The notes under the pieces were generated by a model. The model did not search any database and was not told where the DNA came from. It worked only from the letters and a program-made list of their open reading frames with translations. From Bettongia penicillata ogilbyi (taxonomy: Eukaryota; Chordata; Mammalia; Diprotodontia; Potoroidae), in assembly GCA_023548195.1 (NCBI GenBank), contig JAJHZJ010000014.1, positions 19,417,718 to 19,481,717 on the forward strand: a stretch of DNA of 64,000 nucleotides. The letters are read 5' to 3'. The position numbers were made by a program, and so were the translations under genes. The stretch's first letter is position 1; each line of letters opens with the position of its first letter. This document shows, in pieces, positions 10,490-21,240 of this stretch.

Positions 10490-10865
10490 GGAAGTACTTG
10501 GGAAGACTTAATATGAATTGATGGAAAGGGTGAACAGAACCAGGACAACACTATATCAGTAAAAGCAATATTGCAATCAACTGTGATAGAGTGAGGAACC
10601 CTGATCTTCCACAAATCCAAAAGACTCAGGATGAAAAATACCATCCACATCCAAATGGAGATTTGATGATCTCAGAGGGCAGAATGAAGCAATTTTTCTC
10701 ATTTCTTTATTTTTCTTTTTTTTTTCCTGTAACATTGCTGATGCAAAAATATTTTGCATCACTATATGTATAATGGCATCGTATTTCTTGCCTTCTCAGT
10801 GGAGGAGAAAGGAAGGGAAGGAGAAACTTTGGAAATGGAAATAAAAATAATTTTTTTAAAAAGAC
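10490..10865 (+). mobile_element. L1 3' end
   Basis: Starts with ORF2 tail text (TGAACAGAACCAGGACAACA), then 3' UTR landmarks: AAAAGACTCAGGATGAAAAA, ATACCATCCACATCC, and an A-rich end at 10845-10865. Orientation is opposite to the L1 block that touches it at 10487. Confidence 0.85.
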
Positions 10866-11189
10866 AAGCAGCTAATAACCAAGAGAAGTAACTGCTCAAT
10901 GGAGAAGACACCTTTACCTAAAGCCATGTAGGAGGCAGGTCAGCAAAAAGCTACACTCTAGTTGATAACCAGTAGATGGCAGAAAAGAGTAATAGCATAT
11001 CAGAGATACTAGTAGAGCACAGAGATCACCATAATGACATCAACAAGAGACTGACATACAGATATATGCTTCTTTGGTTAGTTCCTTATTATCTATATCT
11101 GTTACCCTACATGTATTTCCTGACTACACATATAATATGTTCATTTAACCATTTATTAGTATTTCACATTCACATCTATCCCCAAGGAA
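10866..11189. other. No recognised feature
   Basis: About 320 bases between two L1 segments. Not assigned. Confidence 0.4.
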
Positions 11190-11621
11190 CACAAATTGCT
11201 GAAAGTACAAAAACTATGAGTAGACAGGAAAGCAATTTGGCAGAAATTAGACTTATACGAACAACTTACACCATATACCACACAAAGCATCAATTATATA
11301 CATAACCAAGTTATAAAAAGTGACATCAGAGGAAAAAGATGAAGAGATAGCGGAAGAAGAAGAAGAAGAAGAAGGAAGAAAGAAGAAAATATTTTAAAAA
11401 TCAGCCAAAAATGACTAGAAAGGAAATTTTTAATCAAGCAGTGGATAGACTATGTAAAAATGATAACAGATCATTTTAATTACATACAATTTTTAAAACT
11501 TATATATGAAAAATACATGTAGGAAGAAAAATATTTATATAAATATCTCAAACAAAATTCCTACTTCCAAAAAAAAAAAAATATGGGCATAGATAAAAAC
11601 ATCAACAAAAAGGAACCATTC
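11190..11621 (+). mobile_element. Old L1 ORF2 fragment, left part
   Basis: GGAAAGCAATTTGGCAGAAA and ACAACTTACACCATATACCA correspond to the W-x-K-L-x-x-x-x-x-L-T-P-Y-T segment of L1 ORF2. Later text near 11470-11500 matches the D-N-F-N-Y-I-x-F-K segment. A GAA microsatellite at 11350-11388 interrupts it. The same old L1 resumes at 12298 after a younger L1 insertion. Confidence 0.65.
11350..11388 (+). repeat. GAA simple repeat
   Basis: About seven AGA/GAA units followed by GGAAGAAAG, inside the old L1 fragment. Confidence 0.85.
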
Positions 11622-12288
11622 AGAGCTGAGAAAAAAACAAGAAGTTTACCCTCATCACATTCGATTAAAGGAAGGAATAAAATGCACACTCATTTTGGTA
11701 TGAAAACCTATCTTACAATACAGGAAAGTGGGGGAGAAGGAGATAAGCAAGGGGGGGGGATGATGGAAGGGAGGGCAATGGGAGGAGGGAGCAATTTGAA
11801 GTCAACACTCTTGGGGAGGGACAGGATCAAAAGACAGAATAGAAGTAATGGGGGACAGGATAAGATGGAGGGAAATATAGTTAGTCTTAAACAACACGAC
11901 TATTATTAAAGTCATTTGCAAAACTACACAGATATGGCCTATATTGAATTGCCTGCCTTCCCAAAGGGAATGGGTGGGGAGGGAGGGATGGGGAGAATTT
12001 GGAACTCAAAGTTTTAGGTACAACTGTTGAGTATTGTTCTTGCTACTAGGAAATAAGAAATACAGTTAATGGGGAATAGAGAATCATCTCGTCCTACAGG
12101 ACAAAAGAGAAGATGGGGATAAGAGAAGGGAGAGATGACAGAAGAGAGGGCAGATTGGTGATAGGGGAAATTAGAATGCTCAGTGTATTGGAGTGGGGGA
12201 GGGAATAAATGGGGAGAAAATTTGGAACCCAAAATTTTGTGAAAATGAATGTAAAAAGTTGAATAAATCAATTTATATTTAAAAAAAA
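11622..12288 (+). mobile_element. L1 3' UTR insertion inside an older L1
   Basis: Purine-rich L1 3' UTR with two characteristic blocks: GGGAAATATAGTTAGTCTTA with GACTATTATTAAAGTCATTT, and later GAGAAAATTTGGAACCCAAA before an A-rich end. GAACCATTC is repeated at 11613-11621 and 12289-12297, each preceded by an A run, which fits a target-site duplication. The host is the old L1 ORF2 of 11190-12850. The G-runs near 11752 lie in this UTR. Confidence 0.8.
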
Positions 12289-12297
12289 GAACCATTC

Positions 12298-12850
12298 CCC
12301 ATAGTTAAAATATGTTAACTGTTCTCAAAAATACTGTCAACTACTATTCAAAAAACACTAATCATAAATAACAAAGGAAATGAAAGTTACAACCAACTCT
12401 GAGGTTTTATCTTCCACTGACAAAACTGGAAAAGATAATAAAATTATTAAGTAGTCAATGTTAGATGGATTTTGAGAGGAGGGGCACACTAAGAGATGGA
12501 TGCTAGGGCTGTGTAGGTCCAACTATTCTGGAAAAAACTGAATGCAAGTGAAGTCACCAAAATGTCCACACACTTTGACCCAAGAATTCCACTGATAATT
12601 ATATGCCCCAAGAAAGAAAAAGACCAAAATTCTATTTTCATAAATAGCAGTAGAGAGAGAAATAAAGAGCAAGAGACAGAGAGACAAAGAGAGACACAGA
12701 GAGACAGACAAAGAGAGATGGGGGGGGGGGTTCACAGCAGTTACTGTGGTAGCAAAAAAATGGAAATAAAGTACGTGTCTATTGAACGGAAAATGGTTAA
12801 ATATTGTAACATGAACAATATGCAATATTATATTACATATATTAGTGAAC
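12298..12850 (+). mobile_element. Old L1 ORF2 fragment, right part
   Basis: Text continues from the host L1: AACCAACTCTGAGG, then GTCCAACTATTCTGGAAAA, CACACTTTGACCCAAGAATT, and GTGGTAGCAAAAAAATGGAA. These follow the normal order of the ORF2 C-terminal region. Frame lost. A GAGACA microsatellite splits it. Confidence 0.7.
12652..12731 (+). repeat. GAGACA simple repeat with terminal G run
   Basis: GAGAGACAGAC-type units ending in an 11-base G run at about 12720-12730, inside L1 sequence. Confidence 0.9.
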
Positions 12851-12879
12851 TCCGAAATTTCTCTATTTGATAATAATGT

Positions 12880-13790
12880 GTTTTCATTCCACTTCTTTTC
12901 TCCACTGCAACTTCAAATTCTATTTTTTGTTCTCACCAACACTTTTCCAAATCTTCCACCCTCAGTTCTTTTATAGACCATCAATCCTACATTGGCAATA
13001 CTTTCTTTCCTATCATGACTTTTTAGGGAATGAGTTCAACCCTACACAGTCCTCTTGAGTCCTCTGCCTATCTAAAATCTTATCAAAGATCTTGCCCTAA
13101 CAAATACCAACCCTGAAATACTCCCACTACTTTATGCCTTCCCTACTATTCACATGCTGCTAAATGAAGCTGGAGGGAATCATAAAATTATGCTGACTGG
13201 GTTAAATAATGTAGACTGGGTACTCACTGCCTTATGGCAATCCTTTTACACTACTCTAATCAATTTATATCACTCATTACAACAGCTTTTCTAAACCTTT
13301 TTCTCTCTCCTGAAAGTTCCCCACTTTATTTCAGCTAAGAACTTTGCATCACATGTCACTTAAAAAAAAATTTTAAGCAGTAAACTGAGAATTTTCTCTT
13401 CTTCTCTCCTAACTTCACATCACATCATTCTTTCACTATCTCCTCTTTCATCATTGTCTGACATGAAGAGGTGGCCCTTACCTTTGCCAATACAAATCTA
13501 TCTATACATATAAATGTGTATTTAATATAAATGATATTCCATTTCATTTCAAATCGCTACTTCTATGAAACTTACTCTCTCATTAAGAGTAAATCATTTC
13601 ATGTCTACTGGCTGCTTCCTTAACACCTACAAAAATGTCTCACTATCCTCTACTATCATGCTATTTATCTCCTCCCTTTTGCAACTAAACTGATTTAGAA
13701 AGTCACCAATAAATGTTTTCACTTCCTTAAACATAAAAGAATCATTCCCTGGACATGTGTCTAAATAGACTTCCTCTATGATCCATAACA
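12880..13790 (+). mobile_element. L2 LINE ORF2 fragment
   Basis: Matches remembered L2 ORF2-region text at several points: AAGCTGGAGGGAATCATAAA near 13168, GGTTAAATAATGTAGACTGG near 13200, CATTGTCTGACATGAAGAGG near 13452, and TCTCCTCCCTTTTGCAACTA near 13669. The pieces are in the expected order, but the protein frame is gone. Old and diverged. Confidence 0.6.
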
Positions 13791-14355
13791 ATAATAGACT
13801 TCTGAGTAGCTTCGTGTATTTCTTTCCATATAAAATGTATACAGTGTAGCTTTGTTTAGTCCCTTATGATTACTCGCTCTTCTTTACAATTTTAAGCTTT
13901 TCTTGACACCTAATATTCTTCTGTCACATTTTCCATTTAGCTCTTAGAAGTCTTCTACTTCATTAAGGGTCTATTTTTCCCTCTGAAGAATTATACTGTT
14001 TTCCTGAATGGGTTATGTGATTATATGACAAGATCTAGATCTCTTATTTTCTGGAATATAATATTCCAGTCTCTCTCCCCCTTCTTAGATGTGGCAACTA
14101 ATTTTGTCTGCGTCCTAGTTTGTGAATACTTTCTTCTTACTCACTGAAGCATTTTTCCTTGCCTTGGAAGTTGTGAGTTTTGGTTATAATAGTCCTAAGA
14201 GTTATCATTTTTGGATTTTGTTCAAGAGGAGATAATGGGTTCTTCTGATTTTTACTTTATCCTCTGGTTATAAAATATCTGGACAGTTTTCTTTTATGCA
14301 TGAAATATGATATCTAGATTCCTTTCTTATTTATGAGAAGTCCTAGAATGCTGGA
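13790..14355 (-). mobile_element. L1 ORF1 fragment, minus strand
   Basis: Reverse-complement landmarks of L1 ORF1: AGTCCCTTATGATTACTCGC, TAGTCCTAAGAGTTATCATT, TTTACTTTATCCTCTGGTTA and AGAAGTCCTAGAATGC. It covers most of the ORF1 RRM and C-terminal region. It is more decayed than the ORF1 block at 8880-9880 and has no long frame. Confidence 0.72.
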
Positions 14356-14539
14356 CAAAATCTAATAAGATTAAATAGTGATAAATTTGTACACATTTAA
14401 AAATCAGCAGTATTCATAAGATAGAGAAGCACTGCTAGATAAGCAGTTTGTCAGGAAAAGAATCAACTGGGTGATGAAAAAAAAAATAAATGCATTCTTA
14501 GTTTGCATTTCATGGAGAGGAATAATATACTAGATTAGG

Positions 14540-15050
14540 AAGTGATAGTCCTGAAATACTTTGTTATGCTCAAGCCACATCTGCAGTAACATGTTCAGTT
14601 CCGGGTGGTATATTTTAGGGAGGACACTGATAAATTAGAGAGCATCCAAGAGAGAGTTACCAAGAGGTTGAAGGTTCTTGCTATATGAAAATCTGTTTAA
14701 GTCACTGGGGATATTTAGTTTAAAGAAGAAAATAGTTTGGGGAACATGATGAGTGTATTCAAGTATGTTAAAGGAAGACAGGTGGTTTTTTTTTTCTGTT
14801 TGGCCCTGGAAAATTGAATTAGAGAATGGGTAGAAGCTGTAGATTTAGGCTTATTGTATGCAAAAATTTCCCAATTAGAACTATCCAGAAATGAGGTGAA
14901 TTGTTTTTGGAAAGTAGCAGATTTCTCTTACTTTAGGTCATCATGCAAAGATTGCGTAACCTTTTTTTCCAGTTTCTGAATTCTTTTGGGGCACATATGT
15001 TGGACCATATGGCCTCTGAGCTTTCTTTTTACCACTTTTCATCTGTGTGA
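14540..15050 (+). mobile_element. CR1/L3-clade LINE 3' fragment
   Basis: Recognisable CR1-type ORF2 C-terminus and 3' end: CCACATCTGCAGTAACATGT, TTCAGTTCCGGGTGG, a frame giving F-S-L-K-K-K, then TAGATTTAGGCTTATTGTAT and, near 15004, GACCATATGGCCTCTGAGCT, which sits just before the 3' terminus of this clade. CR1/L3 elements were active early in amniote evolution, so this is one of the oldest layers here. Confidence 0.75.
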
Positions 15051-15089
15051 AAATATAAATTAAAATCTTGTCAATTATTTAATTTGTTA

Positions 15090-15192
15090 TATAGGTACAT
15101 ATACACACATATAGGTACACACACATATAGGTACACACACACACACACACATATATATATATGTATATATATATACATATATATATGTATTT
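15090..15192. repeat. CA/TA compound microsatellite
   Basis: Three ATAGGTACA-led units, then CA repeats, then an ATAT tract ending with a palindromic ATATATGTATATATATATACATATATAT pattern (only its parts are quoted here as ATATGTATAT and ATACATATAT). Confidence 0.9.
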
Positions 15193-15329
15193 TGACCTAA
15201 ATGTGTATGTACACAACTTTTAGAAAACAGGACAAAGGTGGTAAAAAGGTGGAAGGAATATAGACATATTTCACCATTGTATAGCTGTGAATTTGTCAAA
15301 ATGTTCTGGACAAAACTTTGGAATTATAT

Positions 15330-15400
15330 AGGAAAAGTGACAGTCTAGCACAATGATTGCCATATAGTAGGCTCTAAAGAAGTGCTGACTGATTAACGCT
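15330..15400 (+). mobile_element. L2/MIR 3' terminal stub
   Basis: CATATAGTAGGCTCTAAAGA followed by AGTGCTGACTGATTAA resembles the common L2/MIR 3' ending. Too short for a firm family call. Confidence 0.4.
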
Positions 15401-15469
15401 TCATAGCTTTTTATCTAACCTTTGACCTCACTACATCTACTCCATCTACATCTACTCCACAAAAATTAA

Positions 15470-16020
15470 AGATGGCAACTAAGATCAATATATGCTAAAA
15501 ACAGGCATCACATAATGTTTTGTGGCAACCAAGGAGTAGAAATAAAATGAGTACTGCCCAGTCAAGAGGTGGTTGAATAAATGGTGGTATGTTGATGTGA
15601 TAGAATGCTATTTTATAGAAACATATTCAAGAAAGAAACATGAACAGATTTGTTTGAATTATTTGAGTGAAATAAATGTCAATACTACAATATTGAAATT
15701 GTTGAAATATTAACTACAATAATGAAAATGAAAAAATCACTAAAAAGAAGCTGTACTCTGAGCAAATAGAAAGGCAATAATGTTTCAGAATAGATAATAT
15801 ACCTCACTCTCCCATTACTACCTTTCATGACAGAGAGATGGAGGGCCCAAAGGCCAAGATGGTACATACATTGTTGCCCTAGTTGTATTGAATGTTTTTG
15901 CTTGATTATTTTTCTTGTTGCAAAAAAACTTTTGGGAAATGGTAGGGATGTAGTGAATAAGCAGTATATCTAGAAATTACTATAATGTAATAACAAAAAC
16001 CACAAATAAAACTCTAAAAA
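15470..16020 (+). mobile_element. Old L1 3' end
   Basis: TGGTTGAATAAATGGTGGTA and GTGATAGAATGCTATTTTAT match the ORF2 C-terminal tail. The rest is a diverged L1 3' UTR that ends in A-rich text near 16000-16020. Confidence 0.6.
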
Positions 16021-16049
16021 AGAAAATAACAAAACTTCAGACCTAGTCA

Positions 16050-17997
16050 AATCTAAGAAAAAGGTAAACAACAAAGAAATTAAGAACATGAAAAGAACTT
16101 TAGAAAAGTTAAATAGAATATATTTCTCATGAGTACTTCTGATTATTTCTGATGAGAGTAGTATATATATTTATCCATTGTGCATCACACATTACAAAAT
16201 TAGATGCTGAGCTATGGTAGAAAGAATCATTAACATATGTGAAAAATCAAAATCATTAATTACACCCTTTAGTGACTATAACAATAAAATTATTATCAAT
16301 AATGGGTATTTGAATAAAGAATTTGAACTTAAGTGGAAACTAAATAGCATAATCCTAAAGAATGTGTAGGTCAAAGAATAGATCACAGAGACAACAATTT
16401 CATCAAAGAAAATCACAAAATGGGTCAAATATCAAAATTTCAGGAACACAGCTAAAGCAGCTAAGGAAAAATTTATATGTTCCTAATGCTTTCATCAATA
16501 AAAGAACAAGTAATGAATTGAATATGTAACTAAAAAAACTAGAAAAATATAAAAATATAAACACAAAAATATAGATTTTGAAGATTAAAGATAAAACTGA
16601 ATTGACAAATAAAATTAAAAGTTAATTTAAAAAACAAAACTGACAAATGTTTACTTTGAAGTTTCCTGCCTTTCATAAATCAGGAAACCAAAAACAGAAA
16701 AAATAAAAAATGTAAAAGGAGAATTCACAACAGATAAACGGGAAAAAATTAAATATATTAGAAACTATTTTACCCAATTTTATGTCAGAAAACTGAAAAC
16801 AAAAGTAAACAGGTGAATATTTATGAAAACATAAAATACTCTCATTAATAGCACAAGAAATTGACAAAGTAAATGACATAATCTCAGAAAAAGACATTTA
16901 ACCAACTGTAAGAGAACTTCCTAAGAAAAAGTGAAGTACTAGATGGATTTCCAAGTGAATTCTATAAAACACTGAAAAATAATCTAAATACTAAAATTGT
17001 TTGCAAACATAAAAAAAGTATCCTACCAAATTCCTTTATCAGACAAATATGATTCTGATACCTAAACAAAGAATAGATAACGTGGGGAGAGAAAAATATA
17101 GACCAAAAATTCTAATGAATGCTGGAGCACAAATATTGATTGAAATATTGCTTCAGCAAATGAAATGATAGTAATATATTTAAATTATTACATAATATGA
17201 TTATATTGGATTTACACCAGGAATGTAGGCTTGATTCAGTATTAAGACATCTAAAAATATAATAGCCATGTTAATAACAAAAAAATCACATATCAAAAGA
17301 TGTGGAAATTTTTTAAACAAATTACAGCACTTACATCCATTAAGAAATATTTTAAACAATAGGAATAAATAGACTTTTTCTCAATATGGCCAAAAGCAAC
17401 TTTATAAAACCAGGAGCTTGGCATTTTCAGTAGTTAAAGAAAGGAAGACCAGTATCAATACTACCCTTTTACATAATCCTGGAAATGCTATTTATACCAA
17501 TAAGAAAGGAAAGAGAAATTTAGAAAATAAGCACAGAAGAAATAAAATCATTTACTTCTTTGCAAAAGATTAAATGGCTTACTTAGTGAGCCCTAAAGAT
17601 TCAAATGAAAAATTAATTGAAATATGAACTTCAGTGACATATAAAGACCATCAGCCTTTCTGTTACCACAAAATCTAGTGGGAAGAGACAGGAGAAGAAA
17701 AAAGCTATTTACAATAAAAAAGGAATGACACAAATTTGTGCAAGTTCACCTACCAAAACATACAAACAACAAAATATTATGACAGATGACAAAATCTACA
17801 ATTTTGATTATGTACCATTGAAAAGTTATTTCACAAACAAAATTAATGCATTTAGAATTAGAAGCAAAACAATTAAGGGGAAATTTGTCTAATAAGCATC
17901 TAACATCCAAAATCCATAGGGAATTGATACAAATGTGTAAAACAAAAAGCCAGAACCAAATAGGTAAATGGTCAATAGATATAAAAAGGTAGTTTTC
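16050..17997 (+). mobile_element. Old L1 ORF2 (endonuclease end to RT region)
   Basis: Plus-strand L1 ORF2 text over nearly 2 kb. Landmarks: AATGTGTAGGTCAAAGAATA near 16361; the RT active-site position near 17559-17573 reads F-A-K-D-stop where F-A-D-D is expected; GATTATGTACCATTGAAAAG near 17805 corresponds to D-Y-V-P-L-K-S. Many stops and indels. The element continues after a minus-strand L1 insertion, at 18332. Enzymatically dead. Confidence 0.78.
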
Positions 17998-18331
17998 TTT
18001 TTTTCCTCTCTTTTAATATTTAATTAATTTGTTTTCAATTTTCAACAATCACTTCCATAACTTTTATTTTTTCTTTCTCTCTCTACCCCCTTCCTCTCCA
18101 AGATGGCATACAATCCTATATGGGTTCTACACATACATTCTTATTAAACACATTTTCACATTAGTCATGTTGCATAGATGAATTAAAACAAATGGGAGAA
18201 ACCATGAGCAAAAACCAAAACATAACACAAGAGAAAATAGTCTGCTTCATTCAGTGTTCCAATTCCACAGTTCTTTCTCTGGATGTGGATGGCATTTTGC
18301 CTCAGAAGTAAAAAAAAAAAAAAAAAAAAAT
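17998..18331 (-). mobile_element. L1 3' UTR insertion, minus strand, with T run left and A21 right
   Basis: Reverse complement of L1 3' UTR: CCAAGATGGCATACAATCCT, AAACACATTTTCACATTAGT and TTCTTTCTCTGGATGTGGAT. GTAGTTTTC (17989-17997) and GTAGCTTTC (18332-18340) flank it as a 9-base duplication with one mismatch. The left T run is the poly(A) tail of a minus-strand copy. The 21-base A run at 18310-18330 sits at the 5' (truncated) end and is not expected in a simple insertion. Confidence 0.75.
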
Positions 18332-18756
18332 GTAGCTTTCAAAAGAAGAAAAGCAAACTATCAAGAACCACATGAAAAATGTCCCAAAACACTAATGAAC
18401 AAGAGCAATAAAAATGGAAAAAACTGAGAAATTCTAGCTAACACACATCAAATTGTCTCCCAAAAATCACCAAAAGAAGGAAAAGAAAATGACAATTATT
18501 GGATGTGATGCAAGAGTGCACATTAATATTCTCTTACTAGATCTGTTAATTAATCTTATGCTGAAAAAGATTTTATAACTTTACTTAGAAAGTCATTAAA
18601 CTGTGACTCAGCTATACTATAACTAAGCAAAGAGGTCAAAGAAAGAGTAAAGGGACTCAGATGTGTAAGAAAATTTATAACAGGCCTTACTATTGTCACA
18701 AAGAATCGAAAACAAAATAGGTTCCTATTATATCAAGACTGACTGAGTAAACTACG
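18332..18756 (+). mobile_element. Old L1 ORF2, continuation
   Basis: Resumes the L1 of 16050-17997 with CTTTCAAAAGAAGAAAAGCA, then text up to the ORF2 C-terminal tail, where GACTGAGTAAACTACGACAT stands for the N-K-L-W-Y segment. Interrupted at about 18757 by a SINE. Confidence 0.72.
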
Positions 18757-18990
18757 ACATGTGAAGAGAGGCAGTCATGGTGTGGTAGACAAAGCAAGCT
18801 GCCCTTGTTGCCATAAAGGATTGAGTTCAAGTGAAGCTTCTGACATACACTGGCAATGTGACCCTGAGCAAGTCACTTAATGTCTCAGTGCTTGAAACAA
18901 CTCTAAGCTTCAGGCAGGGTTCCTGGCTTCATCAGTAAGGGGAGTTTTATGCATCAGTGAAATCACAGGTCTAGACTCTATCCCTATCCA
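18757..18990 (+). mobile_element. MON1-like core-SINE
   Basis: Nearly full-length: GGTGTGGTAGACAAAGCAAG (A-box region), TTGAGTTCAAGTGAAGCTTC (B-box region), CAATGTGACCCTGAGCAAGT (core), CTTGAAACAACTCTAAGC, and the right part CAGTGAAATCACAGGTCTAG. Pol III-derived, non-coding, and mobilised by LINE machinery. It is inserted within old L1 sequence. Confidence 0.75.
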
Positions 18991-19320
18991 TAAGAATTTA
19001 ATGAAATGCTGCCCCATAAGAAATGGGGAAAGAAACAAATTCAGAGAAACCTATGAAGACTTGCAAAAATTGATGCAGAGAGAAGTAAGCAGAATTAGAA
19101 CAATTTATACCATAACTATATAAAAGTTTAACAACTCTGGTGAATGCAGTTAATAATTCCAATCCTAAAAGACTAATGGTAAATACATTTCCCTCCTTTT
19201 AAGCAAAGATCTCTAGACAAGAAGTAGAATTAGACATACATTCACAGGCATGATCAATGTCTGAATTTGTTATGCTCTGGGTGGGGGAAAAGGAATATAA
19301 AAAGAAGGGAGAAGGAAATA
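18991..19320 (+). mobile_element. Old L1 3' end, continuation after SINE
   Basis: AATGCTGCCCCATAAGAAAT restarts the ORF2 tail exactly where 18756 stopped, then AAGTAAGCAGAATTAGAACA and a decayed 3' UTR that ends in A-rich text near 19310. Confidence 0.7.
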
Positions 19321-19420
19321 AACATTCATTAGCACCTACTATGTGTCATGTAGTAGCTGGCAAGTAGTTACACTGATAAAAAAAGATAAAAAAGGGGATG
19401 GGGAAGGTGTCAATGAAACA
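19320..19420 (-). mobile_element. L2 3' end fragment
   Basis: AACATTCATTAGCACCTACT and ATGTGTCATG are the reverse complement of the L2 3' terminus. Short. Confidence 0.5.
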
Positions 19421-19559
19421 AAAAAACAACAAAGAGAAAGTTCAGAAGTGGGTATTGACAAGCAGAATAGTTTAATTTTAATACTGGTGTTAATTATGAT
19501 AGTTTTTAAAGCTATATAACAGACATTCATGCTTTCATTCATAATATTTTTTGTCTTTT

Positions 19560-21240
19560 ATGTATGGAGATGTTCACACTAGTTAGACTGATAGTAAAAA
19601 AAGAAAATTTAAATAACTAAAAGGGAAAATAAATTTTTCGAGCCTACCTCTGAAGTACATATTGAAACTTGGTTCTGGAAAAAAAACATAGCTGTATTTT
19701 TTAAATCAATAGCATAACTTAAATGAGAGATATACTAGGAAGGTATATAGGAAGTCATTTGATATGAATTCAAAGTAAAAAAATGTAAAATTTCTGAATG
19801 AAATTATTTGAGTGCGTTTACTTCAGTTTTTCCTAGAGGAGTAAAAGTCATAAAATTGCTAAGCAAAAATCAATGCTACTACTATATTCAATAAAAAAAA
19901 ACAAGGTGAAATATTCAGCTACTTAAGTCACTATGGAGAAATGATGGTTACTTTAATTAATTCAGAAAGTTCCAATTACTGAAGGTGCAGTAGAATGGGG
20001 GAGGGGTGAATTTCTAATACTTAACAAAATCCAAAAGTCAACCAATTGCCAAAAAGTAGAAATAATGTCCAGAAGAATAAATTCAGATCTCAGTATTTCC
20101 AAATCAGTTCTTCATTATGAAGCTAAAATACCTACAGCATATATGAAAAAGCTATATTTTTCAGTTATAAAGTTTATATCTGACCTGATCTGACCTGGAT
20201 TCTACTGGACGTTTTGTTATAAAATAATCAGAAATACAGAGCGTGCTTGTTCAATTTGTCTGTACTATGTAAAATTGATTTTTTTTCTTTAACACTAAAA
20301 TTCGGGCCATCTGTTGGGAAAACAGAGAATGTTCTAAATATATACAAAGAGTGGAAATGCTTCATTCCATTGCTGTATCCTGGGGTAGATGCATTTTCAT
20401 CCGTATGTTTGTCTTGCAGACAAAATGAATATCAGATGGTGGTTTTGAAAAAGGGCAGACCTAACATGTGGTGATTAGTTTCAAAAACAGATTTTTATTC
20501 TTGATAAATTATTACCAAATACAGTCATCTGTTGATTGAGGATATAAAACAGATTGGTCATACTACAATCCACAGGTTAAATGAAAAACGGAAATAATAA
20601 GTTTATTTAACATGATCTTGCATCAAGTTCCCAGCAGTGCGAATCTAAGGCAAATAATTAGATTTCCAATTTAAAGATATACATTTGTTAAGCCAGACAT
20701 TTCCTTAGGTCATCTATTTCTTTGTTGGCAACTCTCTGTGCACTGGCAGCATTTTCAGGACAAAAGTTAGAGCTTTTGATTAATATACCTTAAACATTAT
20801 TTTGATCAACTAACAATGTATTTTGATTTAGTTATAATTCATCCAGGGTGGCAGAGGCTAATAATATGAGATGACAGCTGGCTGTAAATCAGAAACAAAT
20901 AAGTATCATAGTCCTTTAGGATACTGAACCACAGAAAGTTAAGAAAGAAAAGGATTTAATGAGAAAGCTTATAAACAATACAAATAAAAAACGTATTTTG
21001 CCAAAAAAAAAAATGAGGCAACAAATAGAATATGCCTCATTTTTTAAATGTCTGCCTTACAAAACTTGGGAAGTTCTTTTATTTCCTGAGTATTATCATC
21101 ATGTACCTTTATGGTGAAAAATTTTGAAAAATAGAAAAGTGACTGCTCTGATTATGGTGCATATTATATTTCCCCTCACATTTTACTGAACAAATTGTGG
21201 CTCTGCTCCTTAAAGTCTCCTGAGGGAGTTGAGATTCCCA
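19560..21240. other. Repeat-poor block with no recognised feature
   Basis: About 1.7 kb in which I recognise no transposon. The part between 20640 and 20960 contains ATGACAGCTGGCTGTAAATC and other non-repetitive text. A conserved non-coding element is possible but nothing in one sequence can prove it. A hairpin sits at 21008-21045. Confidence 0.35.
21008..21045. repeat. Perfect 13-base inverted repeat (hairpin)
   Basis: AAAAAATGAGGCA at 21008-21020 pairs exactly with TGCCTCATTTTTT at 21033-21045 across a 12-base loop. The T run at the 3' side makes it terminator-like, but no transcript is evident. Confidence 0.7.

Noticed and set aside
12562..12870. 102-codon frame with Arg/Glu-rich centre
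   Set aside because: Centre is a GAGACA microsatellite and the ends are frameshifted L1 ORF2.
20247..20474. 75-codon open frame in the repeat-poor block
   Set aside because: No family features and no splice-flanked exon signature that could be defended.
21008..21045. Rho-independent terminator or miRNA precursor
   Set aside because: The window is eukaryotic, no gene ends here, and the stem is too short for a pre-miRNA.
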